The translations under genes and the position numbers were made by a program. Positions 1 through 8,442 of a stretch of 64,000 nt of DNA are shown piece after piece. The notes under the pieces were generated by a model. That model saw only the letters and a list, made by a program, of their open reading frames with translations, searched no databases and was not told where the DNA came from. This DNA is from Aquabacter sp040755535. GTDB lineage: Bacteria; Pseudomonadota; Alphaproteobacteria; Rhizobiales; Xanthobacteraceae. The stretch's first letter is position 1. The number at the start of each line of letters is the position of its first letter. The stretch is from NCBI GenBank assembly GCA_040755535.1, contig JBFMAV010000006.1, forward strand, positions 1 to 64,000, in the 5' to 3' direction.

Positions 1-90
1 TCAACCTGATCGGTGAATCAGTCTCGAAACTATTGATAGAGAATGCGTGATCCGATCAGCCTGCGGTGCAGGCTGATCGGCGCATGCTCT
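1..90 (-). repeat. dispersed palindromic repeat, left copy (cut by window edge)
   Basis: These 90 bases are the exact reverse complement of 41427-41516. They contain a 13-bp perfect stem (CCGATCAGCCTGC at 52-64, its complement at 68-80) with a 3-nt loop. The copy near 41.4 kb continues past the matching segment, so this one probably extends left of the window. No coding capacity is seen. It looks like a small non-autonomous or REP/MITE-like intergenic element; the family name is unknown to me. Confidence 0.85.
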
Positions 91-220
91 GGGCGTCTGC
101 GGGAGGGACTGTGGCACGAAATCCCCGGCCCGTCCCTTGCACCCATGCAAGCGGGGTGTTGCGGCGCGTGGCGGCTTGATCCCAAGTGCGCCGCCGCTAT
201 GGTGAGGGGGCCTTATGAAT

Positions 221-413
221 CGATCGGGAGAGGGCGGGGGCAACCCCGCCGCCGAAGGAGCAACCGCCCCGGAATCTCTCAGGCAAAAGGACCGATCGAG
301 CGGGCACTCTGGAGAGAGGCCGGGCGGCTGCCCGGCCCACCGAAGGGGATATCCGCGCCTGCGCGGAGAAGCTCTCAGGTTCAGTGACAGAGGGGGCATG
401 GACTGTCACTGAA
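221..413 (+). promoter_or_regulatory. tandem glycine riboswitch
   Basis: Two consecutive glycine aptamers are visible. Aptamer 1 has the core CCGAAGGAGCAA (252-263), CTCTCAGGCAAAAGGAC (276-292) and the closing CTCTGGAGAGAG (307-318). Aptamer 2 has CCGAAGGGGA (340-349), CTCTCAGGT (372-380) and GACAGAGGGG (386-395). The arrangement matches the known cooperative tandem glycine class. An 11-bp perfect alternative stem can form between 380-390 (inside aptamer 2) and 403-413, touching the Shine-Dalgarno GAGAG at 414-418. This suggests translational control that is ON with glycine, which is inference. It lies 11 nt upstream of the dehydrogenase start at 425. Confidence 0.93.
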
Positions 414-424
414 GAGAGCCTGAA

Positions 425-1645
425 ATGTCCCATGTCATTGTCATCGGCGCCGGCATTACCGGCGTCACGACCGCTTATGCGCTGCTGCGCGCGGGGCACG
501 CCGTGAGCGTGCTGGAGCGCCATCCCTATGCGGCGCTCGAAACCTCCTTTGCCAATGGCGGGCAATTGTCCGCCAGCAATGCCGAGGTGTGGAACCAGTG
601 GTCCAACGTGGCCCACGGCCTCCAATGGATCTTCACCCGCTCCGCCCCGCTGCTGCTCAATCCCAAGCCGAGCTGGCACAAGATGTCGTGGCTGGCCGAA
701 TTCATCGGCGCCATCGGCAAATATGAGCCCAACACCATCGAGACCGTGCGCCTCGCGCTCGCCGCGCGCCGCCGCCTGTTCGAGATCGCCGAAGCGGAGG
801 GGATCGATTTCGACCTCGCCAAGCGCGGCCTGCTGCATGTCTATCGCGATACGGCGAGCCTCGCCCATGCGCGCGCGGCCAATGCCCTGCTGGCGCGCGG
901 CGGACTGGAGCGAACCGAGGTGACGCCCGCCGAGATCCGCGCCATCGAGCCGGCCCTGGCGGGAACCTTCGAGGGCGGCTTCTTCACCCCCGGCGATGCC
1001 TCGGGCGACATCTGCCGCTTCACGCGCGGGCTTGCGGAGGCGTGCGAGCGCCTCGGCGGGCGCTTCCAGTTCGCGACCCAGGTGGACGCGCTGCGCGATA
1101 CGCCGCGCGGCGTCGCCGTGGACTGGAGCGGGGCCGAGGACCCCGCTGTGCGCGGCACGCTGGAGGCGGACAATCTGGTGATCTGCGCCGGCGTCGGCAG
1201 CCGCCAGTTGGCGGCGCTCACCGGCGAACGGCTGAATGTCTATCCCGTGAAGGGCTATTCCATCACCGTCGCCGTGAAGCCGCAGGACGTGGACCATGCG
1301 CCGCGCGTCGCCCTGCTGGACGATGCCGCCAAGATCGTCACCAGCCGCTTCGGCGATGCCCGCTTCCGCATCGCCGGCACCGCCGAGCTGAACGGCTATA
1401 ACCGGGACGTGCGCGCGGATCGCATCGCGCCGCTGCTCGCCTGGACGCGGCGCCATTTCCCGCATCTCGACACCAGCGATGTGACGGTGTGGGCGGGCCT
1501 GCGGCCCATGCTGCCGGACATGCTGCCCCGCGTCGGGCCGAGCCGGCGCTCCAAGCGTATCTTCTACAATACCGGCCACGGCCATCTCGGCTGGACCTTG
1601 TCCTGCGCCACCGCCGACCTGGTGGCCGCGCAGATGGCGGCCTGA
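425..1645 (+). CDS. dadA: D-amino-acid dehydrogenase / glycine-oxidising FAD oxidoreductase (DadA-like)
   Basis: A 406-residue FAD-dependent amino-acid oxidoreductase of the DAO/DadA family. The N-terminus carries the Rossmann dinucleotide motif GAGITGVTTAYALLRAGH (residues 7-24), followed by the family segment SFANGGQLSASNAEVWN. Near the C-terminus, WAGLRPMLPDMLP and the glycine-rich NTGHGHLGW form the second FAD-contacting region. The family oxidatively deaminates D-amino acids or glycine at the inner membrane and passes electrons to quinone. The glycine riboswitch directly upstream argues that glycine, or a product measured as glycine, is the physiological inducer and perhaps the substrate. 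SD GAGAG sits 6 nt before ATG. A D-alanine dehydrogenase is the main alternative; no alanine racemase is next to it. Confidence 0.88.
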   Translation: MSHVIVIGAGITGVTTAYALLRAGHAVSVLERHPYAALETSFANGGQLSASNAEVWNQWSNVAHGLQWIFTRSAPLLLNPKPSWHKMSWLAEFIGAIGKYEPNTIETVRLALAARRRLFEIAEAEGIDFDLAKRGLLHVYRDTASLAHARAANALLARGGLERTEVTPAEIRAIEPALAGTFEGGFFTPGDASGDICRFTRGLAEACERLGGRFQFATQVDALRDTPRGVAVDWSGAEDPAVRGTLEADNLVICAGVGSRQLAALTGERLNVYPVKGYSITVAVKPQDVDHAPRVALLDDAAKIVTSRFGDARFRIAGTAELNGYNRDVRADRIAPLLAWTRRHFPHLDTSDVTVWAGLRPMLPDMLPRVGPSRRSKRIFYNTGHGHLGWTLSCATADLVAAQMAA

Positions 1646-1720
1646 GCGCGCCCACCTCCCGCCGGTCAGCGCCCCCGCGCTGATCGGCTTTCGATGCTTG
1701 CGCCGGGCGCCGTGCGGGTC

Positions 1721-1754
1721 TATATCTCAACATATCAAGATGTATTGAGATATA
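1721..1754. promoter_or_regulatory. ArsR operator palindrome
   Basis: TATATCTCAA (1721-1730) and TTGAGATATA (1745-1754) are perfect 10-bp inverted arms 14 bp apart, ending 5 bp before the arsR start codon. The AT-rich block contrasts with its GC-rich surroundings. An ArsR dimer bound here would cover the promoter and start, giving metalloid-relieved autorepression. No separate Shine-Dalgarno is visible, so the transcript may have a very short leader. Confidence 0.8.
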
Positions 1755-1759
1755 AACCC

Positions 1760-2101
1760 ATGGACGAAGCCGATGCCCTCACTGTGTTCGCGGCCCTCTC
1801 GCAGGAGACGCGGCTGCGCATCGTGCGGCTTCTGGTGACGGCCGGGCCGGAGGGCCTGCCGGCGGGCGCCATCGGCGCGGCGATGGATGGCGCCTCCTCG
1901 TCCCGCATGGCCTTCCATCTGAGCCATCTGGAGCGCGCGGGCCTGATCCGCTCGCGCCGCGAGGGACGCTCGATCCTCTACAGCGCGGTCTATCCCACGC
2001 TCTCGAACCTGATTTCCTTTCTCATGCGCGATTGCTGCGACGGACATCCCGAAGTCTGCGCCCCCGCCGTCGCGGCTCTCTCCTGCACCTGCGAAGCCTG
2101 A
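1760..2101 (+). CDS. arsR: ArsR-family metalloid-responsive repressor
   Basis: A 113-residue winged-helix repressor. The start at 1760 is preferred over an upstream in-frame codon at 1694 because MDEADALTVFAALSQETRL is the usual ArsR N-terminus and the operator lies just in front. The recognition helix region is SSRMAFHLSHLERAGLI, followed by the wing SRREGRSILYS. The C-terminus is rich in cysteines (DCCDG, then EVCAP, then SCTCEA), a plausible trivalent arsenic site; this placement differs from the classic helix-3 CxC type. It is the first gene of arsR-arsC-acr3 and should repress all three until arsenite binds. Confidence 0.92.
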   Translation: MDEADALTVFAALSQETRLRIVRLLVTAGPEGLPAGAIGAAMDGASSSRMAFHLSHLERAGLIRSRREGRSILYSAVYPTLSNLISFLMRDCCDGHPEVCAPAVAALSCTCEA

Positions 2102-2109
2102 GGCGCGCC

Positions 2110-2532
2110 ATGGACGTCGTGATCTACCACAACCCCGACTGCGGAACCTCGCGCAACACGCTGGCCATGATCCGCAATGCCGGGATCGAACCCCATGTGA
2201 TCGAATATCTGAAGACGCCGCCCGTGCGCGCCCTTCTGGTCGATCTCATCGCCCGCGCCGGCCTCACGGTGCGCGACGTGCTGCGGGAAAAGGGCACGCC
2301 CGCCGCCGACCTCGGGCTCACCGATCCTCTCGTGTCGGACGCGGCGCTGCTCGATGCGATGATGGCCCATCCCATTCTCATTAACCGGCCCCTCGTGGTC
2401 TCGCCCAAGGGCGTGCGCCTGTGCCGTCCCTCGGAACAGGTGCTGGACCTGCTGCCCCCGCAGCAGGGCGCGTTTTCGAAAGAGGATGGCGAGCGCGTCA
2501 CGGACGAAACCGGGCGTCGCATCACCGGTTGA
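2110..2532 (+). CDS. arsC: arsenate reductase, glutaredoxin-dependent type
   Basis: A 140-residue ArsC of the glutaredoxin-coupled (Spx/ArsC-fold) family. It reduces arsenate to arsenite in the cytoplasm so that the next gene product can export it. The catalytic cysteine lies in HNPDCGTSRN (residues 7-16), and the substrate-binding arginine region is seen in LINRPLVVSPKGVRLCRP. Length matches the family (about 115-140). It starts 8 bp after arsR and ends 14 bp before acr3, so the three genes form one transcript. The short C-terminal tail after the core is unremarkable. Confidence 0.94.
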   Translation: MDVVIYHNPDCGTSRNTLAMIRNAGIEPHVIEYLKTPPVRALLVDLIARAGLTVRDVLREKGTPAADLGLTDPLVSDAALLDAMMAHPILINRPLVVSPKGVRLCRPSEQVLDLLPPQQGAFSKEDGERVTDETGRRITG

Positions 2533-2546
2533 GGACGGAAAATTCC

Positions 2547-3602
2547 ATGTCCATTTTCGAACGATATCTCACCGTATGGGTCGGCCTGTGCATCGTCGCG
2601 GGCATCCTGCTCGGCCATCTCGCGCCGGCCGTCTTCCAGGCGGTGGGGGCCATGGAGATCGCGCAGGTCAACCTGCCGGTGGCCGTGCTCATTTGGCTCA
2701 TGATCATTCCCATGCTGCTGAAGATCGACTTCGCGGCCATGGCTCAGGTGGGGCGGCACTGGCGCGGCATCGGCGTGACGCTCCTGGTGAACTGGGCGGT
2801 GAAGCCCTTTTCCATGGCGCTTCTGGGCTGGCTCTTCATCGGCTGGCTGTTCCGCCCGCTCCTGCCGGCGGACCAGATCGACAGCTATATCGCCGGCCTC
2901 ATCATCCTCGCCGCCGCGCCCTGCACCGCCATGGTGTTCGTGTGGTCGAACCTCACCAAGGGCGAGCCGAACTTCACCCTGTCCCAGGTGGCGCTCAACG
3001 ATGCCATCATGGTGGTGGCTTTCGCGCCCGTGGTGGCGCTGTTGCTCGGCCTGTCCGCCATCACCGTGCCGTGGGGCACGCTGGTCCTCTCGGTGGTGCT
3101 CTACATCATCCTTCCGGTGATAGCCGCGCAGCTTCTGCGCCGCCGGCTGCTCGCGAGCGGAGGGCCGGGGGCTTTGGAGGGCGTGCTGGCCCGCCTCGGG
3201 CCGCTCTCCCTGGTGGCGCTGCTGGCGACGCTCGTTCTTCTCTTCGGCTTCCAGGGCGAGGCGATTATCGCCCAGCCGCTGGTGATCGCGCTTCTGGCGG
3301 TACCGATCCTGATCCAGGTCTATTTCAACTCGGGCCTCGCCTACATCTTGAACCGCATGGCCGGGGAGGCCCATTGCGTCGCCGGCCCCTCCGCGCTGAT
3401 CGGCGCGTCGAACTTCTTCGAGCTGGCGGTGGCGGCGGCCATCTCCCTGTTCGGCTTCACCTCGGGCGCCGCGCTCGCGACCGTGGTCGGCGTGCTGATC
3501 GAAGTGCCGGTCATGCTGTCCGTGGTGTGGATCGTGAACCGCTCCAAGGATTGGTACGAGGCCGGTGCCGCGCCGCGCACGGCGGACAAGCGCGCGCCCT
3601 GA
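2547..3602 (+). CDS. acr3: ACR3-family arsenite efflux permease
   Basis: A 351-residue inner-membrane transporter with about ten hydrophobic segments, typical of ACR3/ArsB (BASS superfamily). Family marks include NLPVAVLIWLMIIPMLLKID near the N-terminus, the intramembrane cysteine motif AAPCTAMVFVWS, the segment LNDAIMVVAFAP, and GPSALIGASNFFELAVAAAI late in the protein. It exports arsenite and antimonite using the proton motive force. SD GAGGACGGA is correctly spaced before ATG 2547. It is the last gene of the ars operon and is followed by a stable hairpin at 3635-3667. Confidence 0.94.
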   Translation: MSIFERYLTVWVGLCIVAGILLGHLAPAVFQAVGAMEIAQVNLPVAVLIWLMIIPMLLKIDFAAMAQVGRHWRGIGVTLLVNWAVKPFSMALLGWLFIGWLFRPLLPADQIDSYIAGLIILAAAPCTAMVFVWSNLTKGEPNFTLSQVALNDAIMVVAFAPVVALLLGLSAITVPWGTLVLSVVLYIILPVIAAQLLRRRLLASGGPGALEGVLARLGPLSLVALLATLVLLFGFQGEAIIAQPLVIALLAVPILIQVYFNSGLAYILNRMAGEAHCVAGPSALIGASNFFELAVAAAISLFGFTSGAALATVVGVLIEVPVMLSVVWIVNRSKDWYEAGAAPRTADKRAP

Positions 3603-3634
3603 ACCGGCAGCGGGCGAAGCGGCGAATTTTGCCG

Positions 3635-3667
3635 GCGGCGCGCATGGACCTGTGGCATGCGCGCCGC
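3635..3667 (+). terminator. stable hairpin after the ars operon
   Basis: GCGGCGCGCATG (3635-3646) and its exact complement (3656-3667) form a 12-bp stem with a 9-nt loop, 32 nt after the acr3 stop. No T-tract follows, so it may be a Rho-dependent or mRNA-stabilising 3' end instead of a classical terminator. The remaining intergenic sequence up to the amidase shows nothing else recognisable. Confidence 0.5.
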
Positions 3668-3765
3668 TGGATCTGGAAATGGATGCCAAGGTCGGTCAGG
3701 AAAGAGGCAGGGACCGCGCGGCCGCGGTCCCCGCGCTTCGCCCCCTGAAACCTTGAGCTTCCCTC

Positions 3766-5175
3766 ATGACCTCCCTCCATGAATTGGGCGCCGTGCCCCT
3801 GGGCCGGCTCGTCCGCACCGGGCAGGCCTCGTGCCGCGACATTGCGGGCGCGTTTCTCGACCGCATCGATGCGCTCAATCCCCGCTACAATGCCCTGGTC
3901 TCCCTGCGTCCGCGCGCGGATATCCTGCGCGAGGCCGAGGCCGCCGACGGGCGCGTGGCCGCCGGAGAGCCGCTTGGCCCGCTCCACGGCCTTCCCATGG
4001 CGGTGAAGGATCTCAGCCCCACGGCCGGGCTGCGCACGACGTTCGGCTCGCCGATCTTCGCCGACTTCGTTCCCCAGGCGGATTCACTCCTGGCGGAGCG
4101 GCTGAAGGCGGCGGGCGCGCTGATCATCGGCAAGACCAACACGCCGGAATTCGGCTTGGGCTCCCACACCTACAATCCGGTGTTCGGGGCCACGCGCAAT
4201 GCCTTCGATCCCACGCGCAGCGCCGGGGGCTCCAGCGGTGGGGCTGCGGTCGCTTTGGCCCTGGGCCTGCTGCCGGTGGCGGATGGCAGTGATTTCGGGG
4301 GATCGCTGCGCAATCCCGCCGCCTATGCCAACATCTTCGGCCTGCGTCCCGCGCAGGGGCGGGTTCCGACCTGGCCCTCGGCCGATCCCTATTTCGCCCA
4401 GTTGAGCACCGACGGTCCCATGGCCCGCACGGTGGAGGACCTGGTCCTGCTGCTCGATGTGATGGCGGGCTATGACCCGCGCGTTCCGCTCTCGCTGCCC
4501 GCGGAGCCGACATTCGGCGGCGGCGACCTGCCGGCGGTGCCGCGCGTCGGCTGGCTGGGCGATCTCGGCGGTCACCTGCCGTTCGAGCCGGGCATCCTCG
4601 ATCTGTGCGCGGACGCGCTGAACACCATGTCCGCCGCGGGCGTGCAGGTGGATCCTGTCACGCCCGCGTTCGATTTCGAAGCCCTGTGGCGGGCATTCGT
4701 GGTGCTGCGCCAGTTCAACCAGTTGGCGCGCCTCAAACCTCTGTACGAGGAGCCGGGCAAGCGGGCGTTGCTCAAGCCCGAGGCGGTGTGGGAAGTGGAA
4801 GGCGGGCTTCGCCTTGGCGCGGCCGACCTGTCCGACGCGATCCAGATGCGCGGGCGCTGGTATGGCGAAATCCGCCGCCTGTTCGATACGGTCGATTTTC
4901 TGGCCATTCCCTCCGCGCAGGTCTTTCCCTTCCCGGTGGAGATGCATTGGCCGCAGACGATCAGCGGGCGCGCCATGGACAGCTATCACCGCTGGATGGA
5001 AGTGATCGTCCCCGCGACTCTGTCCGGCTGCCCGGTGATCAGCGTGCCGGCCGGTTTCAAGGACGGCCTGCCCATGGGGCTCCAGATCATCGGAAAGCCG
5101 CGCGGCGAGCGCGCCCTGCTGGCCTTCGCCCGCGCCTATGAGGCGTTGTTGCCGGTGCCGGCCGGCGCGCTGTGA
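3766..5175 (+). CDS. amidase (amidase-signature family)
   Basis: A 469-residue amidase-signature enzyme. The Ser-cisSer-Lys triad can be placed by eye: Lys in LPMAVKDLSP, the cis-Ser in the glycine-serine motif AGGSSGGAAVALALG, and the nucleophilic Ser in DGSDFGGSLRNPAA. These enzymes hydrolyse carboxamides to acid plus ammonia. The substrate cannot be read from the sequence; length and motif fit the broad AtzF/indoleacetamide hydrolase/aryl-amidase group, not the GatA subunit, since no gatB or gatC is nearby. It stands alone on the plus strand and converges on tpa. A role in supplying amide nitrogen, like its neighbours, is inference. Confidence 0.88.
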   Translation: MTSLHELGAVPLGRLVRTGQASCRDIAGAFLDRIDALNPRYNALVSLRPRADILREAEAADGRVAAGEPLGPLHGLPMAVKDLSPTAGLRTTFGSPIFADFVPQADSLLAERLKAAGALIIGKTNTPEFGLGSHTYNPVFGATRNAFDPTRSAGGSSGGAAVALALGLLPVADGSDFGGSLRNPAAYANIFGLRPAQGRVPTWPSADPYFAQLSTDGPMARTVEDLVLLLDVMAGYDPRVPLSLPAEPTFGGGDLPAVPRVGWLGDLGGHLPFEPGILDLCADALNTMSAAGVQVDPVTPAFDFEALWRAFVVLRQFNQLARLKPLYEEPGKRALLKPEAVWEVEGGLRLGAADLSDAIQMRGRWYGEIRRLFDTVDFLAIPSAQVFPFPVEMHWPQTISGRAMDSYHRWMEVIVPATLSGCPVISVPAGFKDGLPMGLQIIGKPRGERALLAFARAYEALLPVPAGAL

Positions 5176-5181
5176 GCCAAT

Positions 5182-5211
5182 GCGGAGCCGGACCCCACGG
5201 CCCGGCTCCGC
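5182..5211. terminator. shared terminator between amidase and tpa
   Basis: GCGGAGCCGG (5182-5191) pairs with CCGGCTCCGC (5202-5211), a 10-bp GC-rich stem with a 10-nt loop. It lies in the 42-bp gap between two convergent genes, so it can serve both strands. No T-run is present. Confidence 0.6.
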
Positions 5212-5217
5212 GCGATG

Positions 5218-6597
5218 TCAGAAGACGCGGGCGAGCGCGCCGTCGATCGCCTCGACGATGCGGTCGATGTCGTCGGCCGTCGCGATCAGGGCGGGGCTGA
5301 GGCACAGCGTGTTGTTGAGGCCGGGGAGGGAGCGATTGGTGGCGCCGATGATCACCCCCTGCGCCATGCAGTCCGCCACCACCGCCTGGACGCGCTTTTC
5401 GTCGGCGGGCTCGCGCGTGGTGCGATCCGCCACCAGCTCGGCGCCGCAGAACAGGCCCTTGCCGCGCACCTCGCCGATGGCGGCATGGCGTTCCGCGAGG
5501 CCGTTCAGCCCGTCCATCAGGCGGGCGCCCATCCGCAGCGTGTTGTCCAGCAGATCCTCGTCCTCGATGATCCGCATATTCTCGAGCGCCGCCGCCGGAC
5601 CCGCGACACAGCCTCCAAACGTGGAGATGTCGCGGAAGAACGACATGGGGTCGGTCGGATCATCCTTGAAGAGGTCGAAGACCTGTTCGGTGGTCGTGGT
5701 GCAGGAGATCGCCGCATAGCCCGAGGCGACGCCCTTCGCCATGGTCACGAAATCCGGCTGGATGCCGTAATTCTGGTAGCCGAACCAGGAGCCGGTGCGC
5801 CCGACGCCGCACACCACCTCGTCGATATGCAGCAGGATGGAATGGCGGCGGCAGATGTCCTGCACCTTTTCCCAATAGCCGGCCGGCGGGGTGATGACGC
5901 CGCCGCCCGCCGTGACCGGTTCCAGGCACAGGGCGCCCACCGTGTCGGGTCCCTCGCGCAGAATGACCTGCTCGATGGCGTCGGCGGCCATCTCGCCGTA
6001 ATTGTCCACCGCGCCGAACTGGCTGCGATATTCCAGGCAGTGGGGCACTTCGACGAATCCGCCGGGCAGCGGACCATACTGCTCATACCGCTGGGGCTGG
6101 CCACAGGCGGCCAGCGCGCCGAGCGTGGTGCCGTGATAATCGCGTTCGCGGAACAGGATCTTGGACTTGCGCCCGCCATGATGCCGGTGCGCGATCTGGC
6201 GCACCATCTTGAAGACCTTCTCGTTCGCCTCCGAGCCGGAGTTGGAATAATAGACGCGGGTCATGCCCGGCATCTTTTCCATCAGCTTGCGGGCGAACAG
6301 CGCGCCCGGGATCGACCCGGCTGCGCCTGCGAAATAGTTCAGCTTCACCAACTGGTCGCGCACCGCGTCGGCGATGCTGGCGCGCCCGTAACCCACATTT
6401 ACGGTCCACACGCCGCCCGACAGCGCGTCGAGGAATTCCCGGCCCGTCGCGTCCCACAGGCGCAGGCCCTTGCCCTCCACGAACACGCGCGGGTCGCTGG
6501 TTTCGAACGCCTTGTGCTGGACCAGATGATGCCAGACATGGGCGCGATCGGCCTCGATCACCTCGCGCATGTCGTTGGAACGCAGCATTTCATTCAT
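5218..6597 (-). CDS. tpa: taurine-pyruvate aminotransferase
   Basis: A 459-residue class III PLP aminotransferase. It closely follows the taurine-pyruvate aminotransferase pattern as I remember it: DALSGGVWTVNVGYGR, the PLP-phosphate motif SNSGSEANEKVFKM, ERDYHGTTLGAL, LLHIDEVVCGVGRTG and the PLP lysine in TMAKGVASGYAAIS. The predicted reaction is taurine plus pyruvate to sulfoacetaldehyde plus L-alanine in the cytoplasm. SD AAGGAG lies 6 nt before the ATG. It is the last gene of the tauE-isfD-tpa run, 70 bp after the sulfoacetaldehyde reductase candidate, which would remove its product. No sulfoacetaldehyde acetyltransferase (xsc) is in the window. Confidence 0.9.
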   Translation of the reverse strand: MNEMLRSNDMREVIEADRAHVWHHLVQHKAFETSDPRVFVEGKGLRLWDATGREFLDALSGGVWTVNVGYGRASIADAVRDQLVKLNYFAGAAGSIPGALFARKLMEKMPGMTRVYYSNSGSEANEKVFKMVRQIAHRHHGGRKSKILFRERDYHGTTLGALAACGQPQRYEQYGPLPGGFVEVPHCLEYRSQFGAVDNYGEMAADAIEQVILREGPDTVGALCLEPVTAGGGVITPPAGYWEKVQDICRRHSILLHIDEVVCGVGRTGSWFGYQNYGIQPDFVTMAKGVASGYAAISCTTTTEQVFDLFKDDPTDPMSFFRDISTFGGCVAGPAAALENMRIIEDEDLLDNTLRMGARLMDGLNGLAERHAAIGEVRGKGLFCGAELVADRTTREPADEKRVQAVVADCMAQGVIIGATNRSLPGLNNTLCLSPALIATADDIDRIVEAIDGALARVF

Positions 6598-6667
6598 GGC
6601 AATCTCCTTGCGAGTCCGGCGCGCGCCGGCCGGGCGGTCGGGTGTCGCGGAAAAGGTTGGGGCGGCC

Positions 6668-7429
6668 TCAGGTCGCGGCGGTGCGGTGCACGGCGAAGGG
6701 GGCCCAGGACTGGCTCACCGGCATGAGTTCGAGGCTGTTCACATTCACATGGGGGGGCAGGCCCGCGACCCAGCCCACCGCCTCGGCGATGTCCGTCGGC
6801 TGGAGCGGGTTGGCGCCGGCATAAAGGGCGTCATAGGCGGCCTTGTCGCCGCCGGTGCGCACCAGCGTGAACTCGCTCTCCGCAAGCCCGGGCTCCAGCG
6901 AGGTGACGCGCACGCCGTGCCGGGAGAGGTCACAGCGCAGGCCGAGCGAGAACTGGCGCACGAAGGCCTTGGTGCCGCCATAGACATTGCCGCCCGGATA
7001 GGGCCAGTGGGCCGCGATGGAGGCGAGATTGACGATGAGGCCGCGCGTCGCGATCAGATCGTCCAGCAGCAGGCGCGTGATGGTGGCAAGGCCGGTGATG
7101 TTGGTGTCGATCATCTGCGTCCAGTGATCGAGATCGCACGCCTGCGCCGGTCCGGTGCCGAGGGCGAGCCCGGCATTGTTGACGAGCGCCGAGACCGGGC
7201 GGAACGCGTCCGGAATCGCCGCCAGCGCGGCTTTCGTGGCGTCCGCGTCCGTGATGTCGAAGGCGAGGGCATGGGCGTGCCGCGCGCCGCCCAAAGCGCC
7301 GACCAGCGCCTCCAGGCGCTCGCGCCGCCGCCCCGTGACGACGACCCGCCAGCCATCTTCCACCAGGCGGCGGGCGATGGCGTCGCCAAATCCGGCGGTG
7401 GCGCCGGTCACCAATGCGATCTTCGACAT
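6668..7429 (-). CDS. isfD: SDR oxidoreductase, probable sulfoacetaldehyde reductase (IsfD-like)
   Basis: A 253-residue classical short-chain dehydrogenase. It has TGATAGFG (cofactor loop, residues 8-15), NNAGLALG, and the catalytic Ser and Tyr-x-x-x-Lys in ASIAAHWPYPGGNVYGGTKA. The RRRER basic patch after the second strand suggests NADPH. The C-terminal HVNVNSLELMPVSQSWAPFA resembles the IsfD/YdfG group as I recall it. Between a sulfonate exporter and Tpa, the best reading is reduction of sulfoacetaldehyde to isethionate. ATG 7429 has SD AAGGA 7 nt upstream; an alternative ATG at 7444 overlaps the previous stop as ATGA. A general serine or 3-hydroxy-acid dehydrogenase remains possible. Confidence 0.78.
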   Translation of the reverse strand: MSKIALVTGATAGFGDAIARRLVEDGWRVVVTGRRRERLEALVGALGGARHAHALAFDITDADATKAALAAIPDAFRPVSALVNNAGLALGTGPAQACDLDHWTQMIDTNITGLATITRLLLDDLIATRGLIVNLASIAAHWPYPGGNVYGGTKAFVRQFSLGLRCDLSRHGVRVTSLEPGLAESEFTLVRTGGDKAAYDALYAGANPLQPTDIAEAVGWVAGLPPHVNVNSLELMPVSQSWAPFAVHRTAAT

Positions 7430-7440
7430 GCAAGGGTCCT

Positions 7441-8196
7441 TCATTGCCAGGTCAGGACGTCCGCGCCCAAGGCGAGGACGGTCTGGACGAGGCCCGCGGC
7501 GGCGATGGCGACCAATCCGCCCGCCGAAAGCCGCCGCCAGGTCTCGAAACTGATGCGGGTGCTCAGCGCGCGGCCCAGCGCGAAGCCGGCGCAGGTGGGA
7601 AGTCCAAACAGCGCGAGATGCCCCGGCAGGTCGGGGCCGAGGCCGCCCAGCACGGCGCGCGCCAGAAGGCTGACCGCGTCCACCGCGCCGAAGAACACCG
7701 CGAGCGTTCCCTTCAGCATCCTCTGGTCGGAGCCGCGCGCCAGCAGCCAGGCGGCGATCAAGGGGCCGCCGACCGCGAACGCCGCCAGCAGCGCGCCCAC
7801 CACGCCCGCGATGAGCGCCCCGAGGGCGGTGTGGCGCAGCCAGTGCGGCGGGTGGCGCACCATGGCGAGGCAGGCCGCCAGGAACACCGCGACAGCGACC
7901 AGCTGCTTGGAGGTCTCCGCGTCCAGGTGGACCGCCAGCAGCGTGCCGCCCAGCGCCCCGAGGAAGCCCATGGCGAGCAGCATGCGCGTGATCGGCCAGT
8001 CCACCCGTCCATGGTCGCGGTCCATCAGCAGGAGGAGGGTGAGCCCGAGATCGGCCAGCAGGATGAAGGCGACGCCCTCGCTTGGCGCGGGAAAGGCGAA
8101 CAGGCCGAGCGCCGCGATCAGCGCGAAACCGAACCCGGTCAGGCCGCGAAAGGCCGCGGCCAGGAAGGATATGCCGCCGAACACAAGCAGGGACAT
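7441..8196 (-). CDS. TauE/SafE-family sulfite/sulfonate exporter, probable isethionate exporter (IsfE-like)
   Basis: A 251-residue membrane protein with about eight hydrophobic segments and the two-fold repeated architecture of the TauE/SafE (DUF81) family. The repeat hallmark is seen as FRGLTGFGFALIAALG near the N-terminus and the related segment FAVGGPLIAAWLLA in the second half. Family members export sulfite, sulfoacetate or other sulfonates. Placed directly before isfD and tpa, it should export the isethionate left after taurine nitrogen is taken. In Klebsiella a comparable TauE-type protein (IsfE) accompanies IsfD, which is established knowledge recalled here. The 246 bases upstream hold the likely promoter; I see no clear operator there. 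Confidence 0.8.
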   Translation of the reverse strand: MSLLVFGGISFLAAAFRGLTGFGFALIAALGLFAFPAPSEGVAFILLADLGLTLLLLMDRDHGRVDWPITRMLLAMGFLGALGGTLLAVHLDAETSKQLVAVAVFLAACLAMVRHPPHWLRHTALGALIAGVVGALLAAFAVGGPLIAAWLLARGSDQRMLKGTLAVFFGAVDAVSLLARAVLGGLGPDLPGHLALFGLPTCAGFALGRALSTRISFETWRRLSAGGLVAIAAAGLVQTVLALGADVLTWQ

Positions 8197-8442
8197 GACA
8201 GCGGCACCTCGTGCGGACGCGGTGCCGGGCGTGGGCGAGGTCAGCCGGGGCGGAGGCGTCCTCGCCCGGCGGAAGCTCTCGTCCGGCGCGTGGCGCCTGC
8301 GGATCCTTGCCGCCATTTGGGGCGCGGGACCCGACCCGCATAAGGGCCAGCGGCGAGGCAATGACGGGGCCACGCCGCCCCTTTTCACGGGCGCGGCGGG
8401 CGGGAAGCAGGGGCGTTCGGGATGGCGGGTCGCGCCGCCGGT

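Noticed and set aside
2124..3689. Minus-strand open frame of 521 codons over arsC-acr3
   Set aside because: It is antisense to two clear arsenic genes; the translation is His/Arg/Glu-rich shadow sequence.
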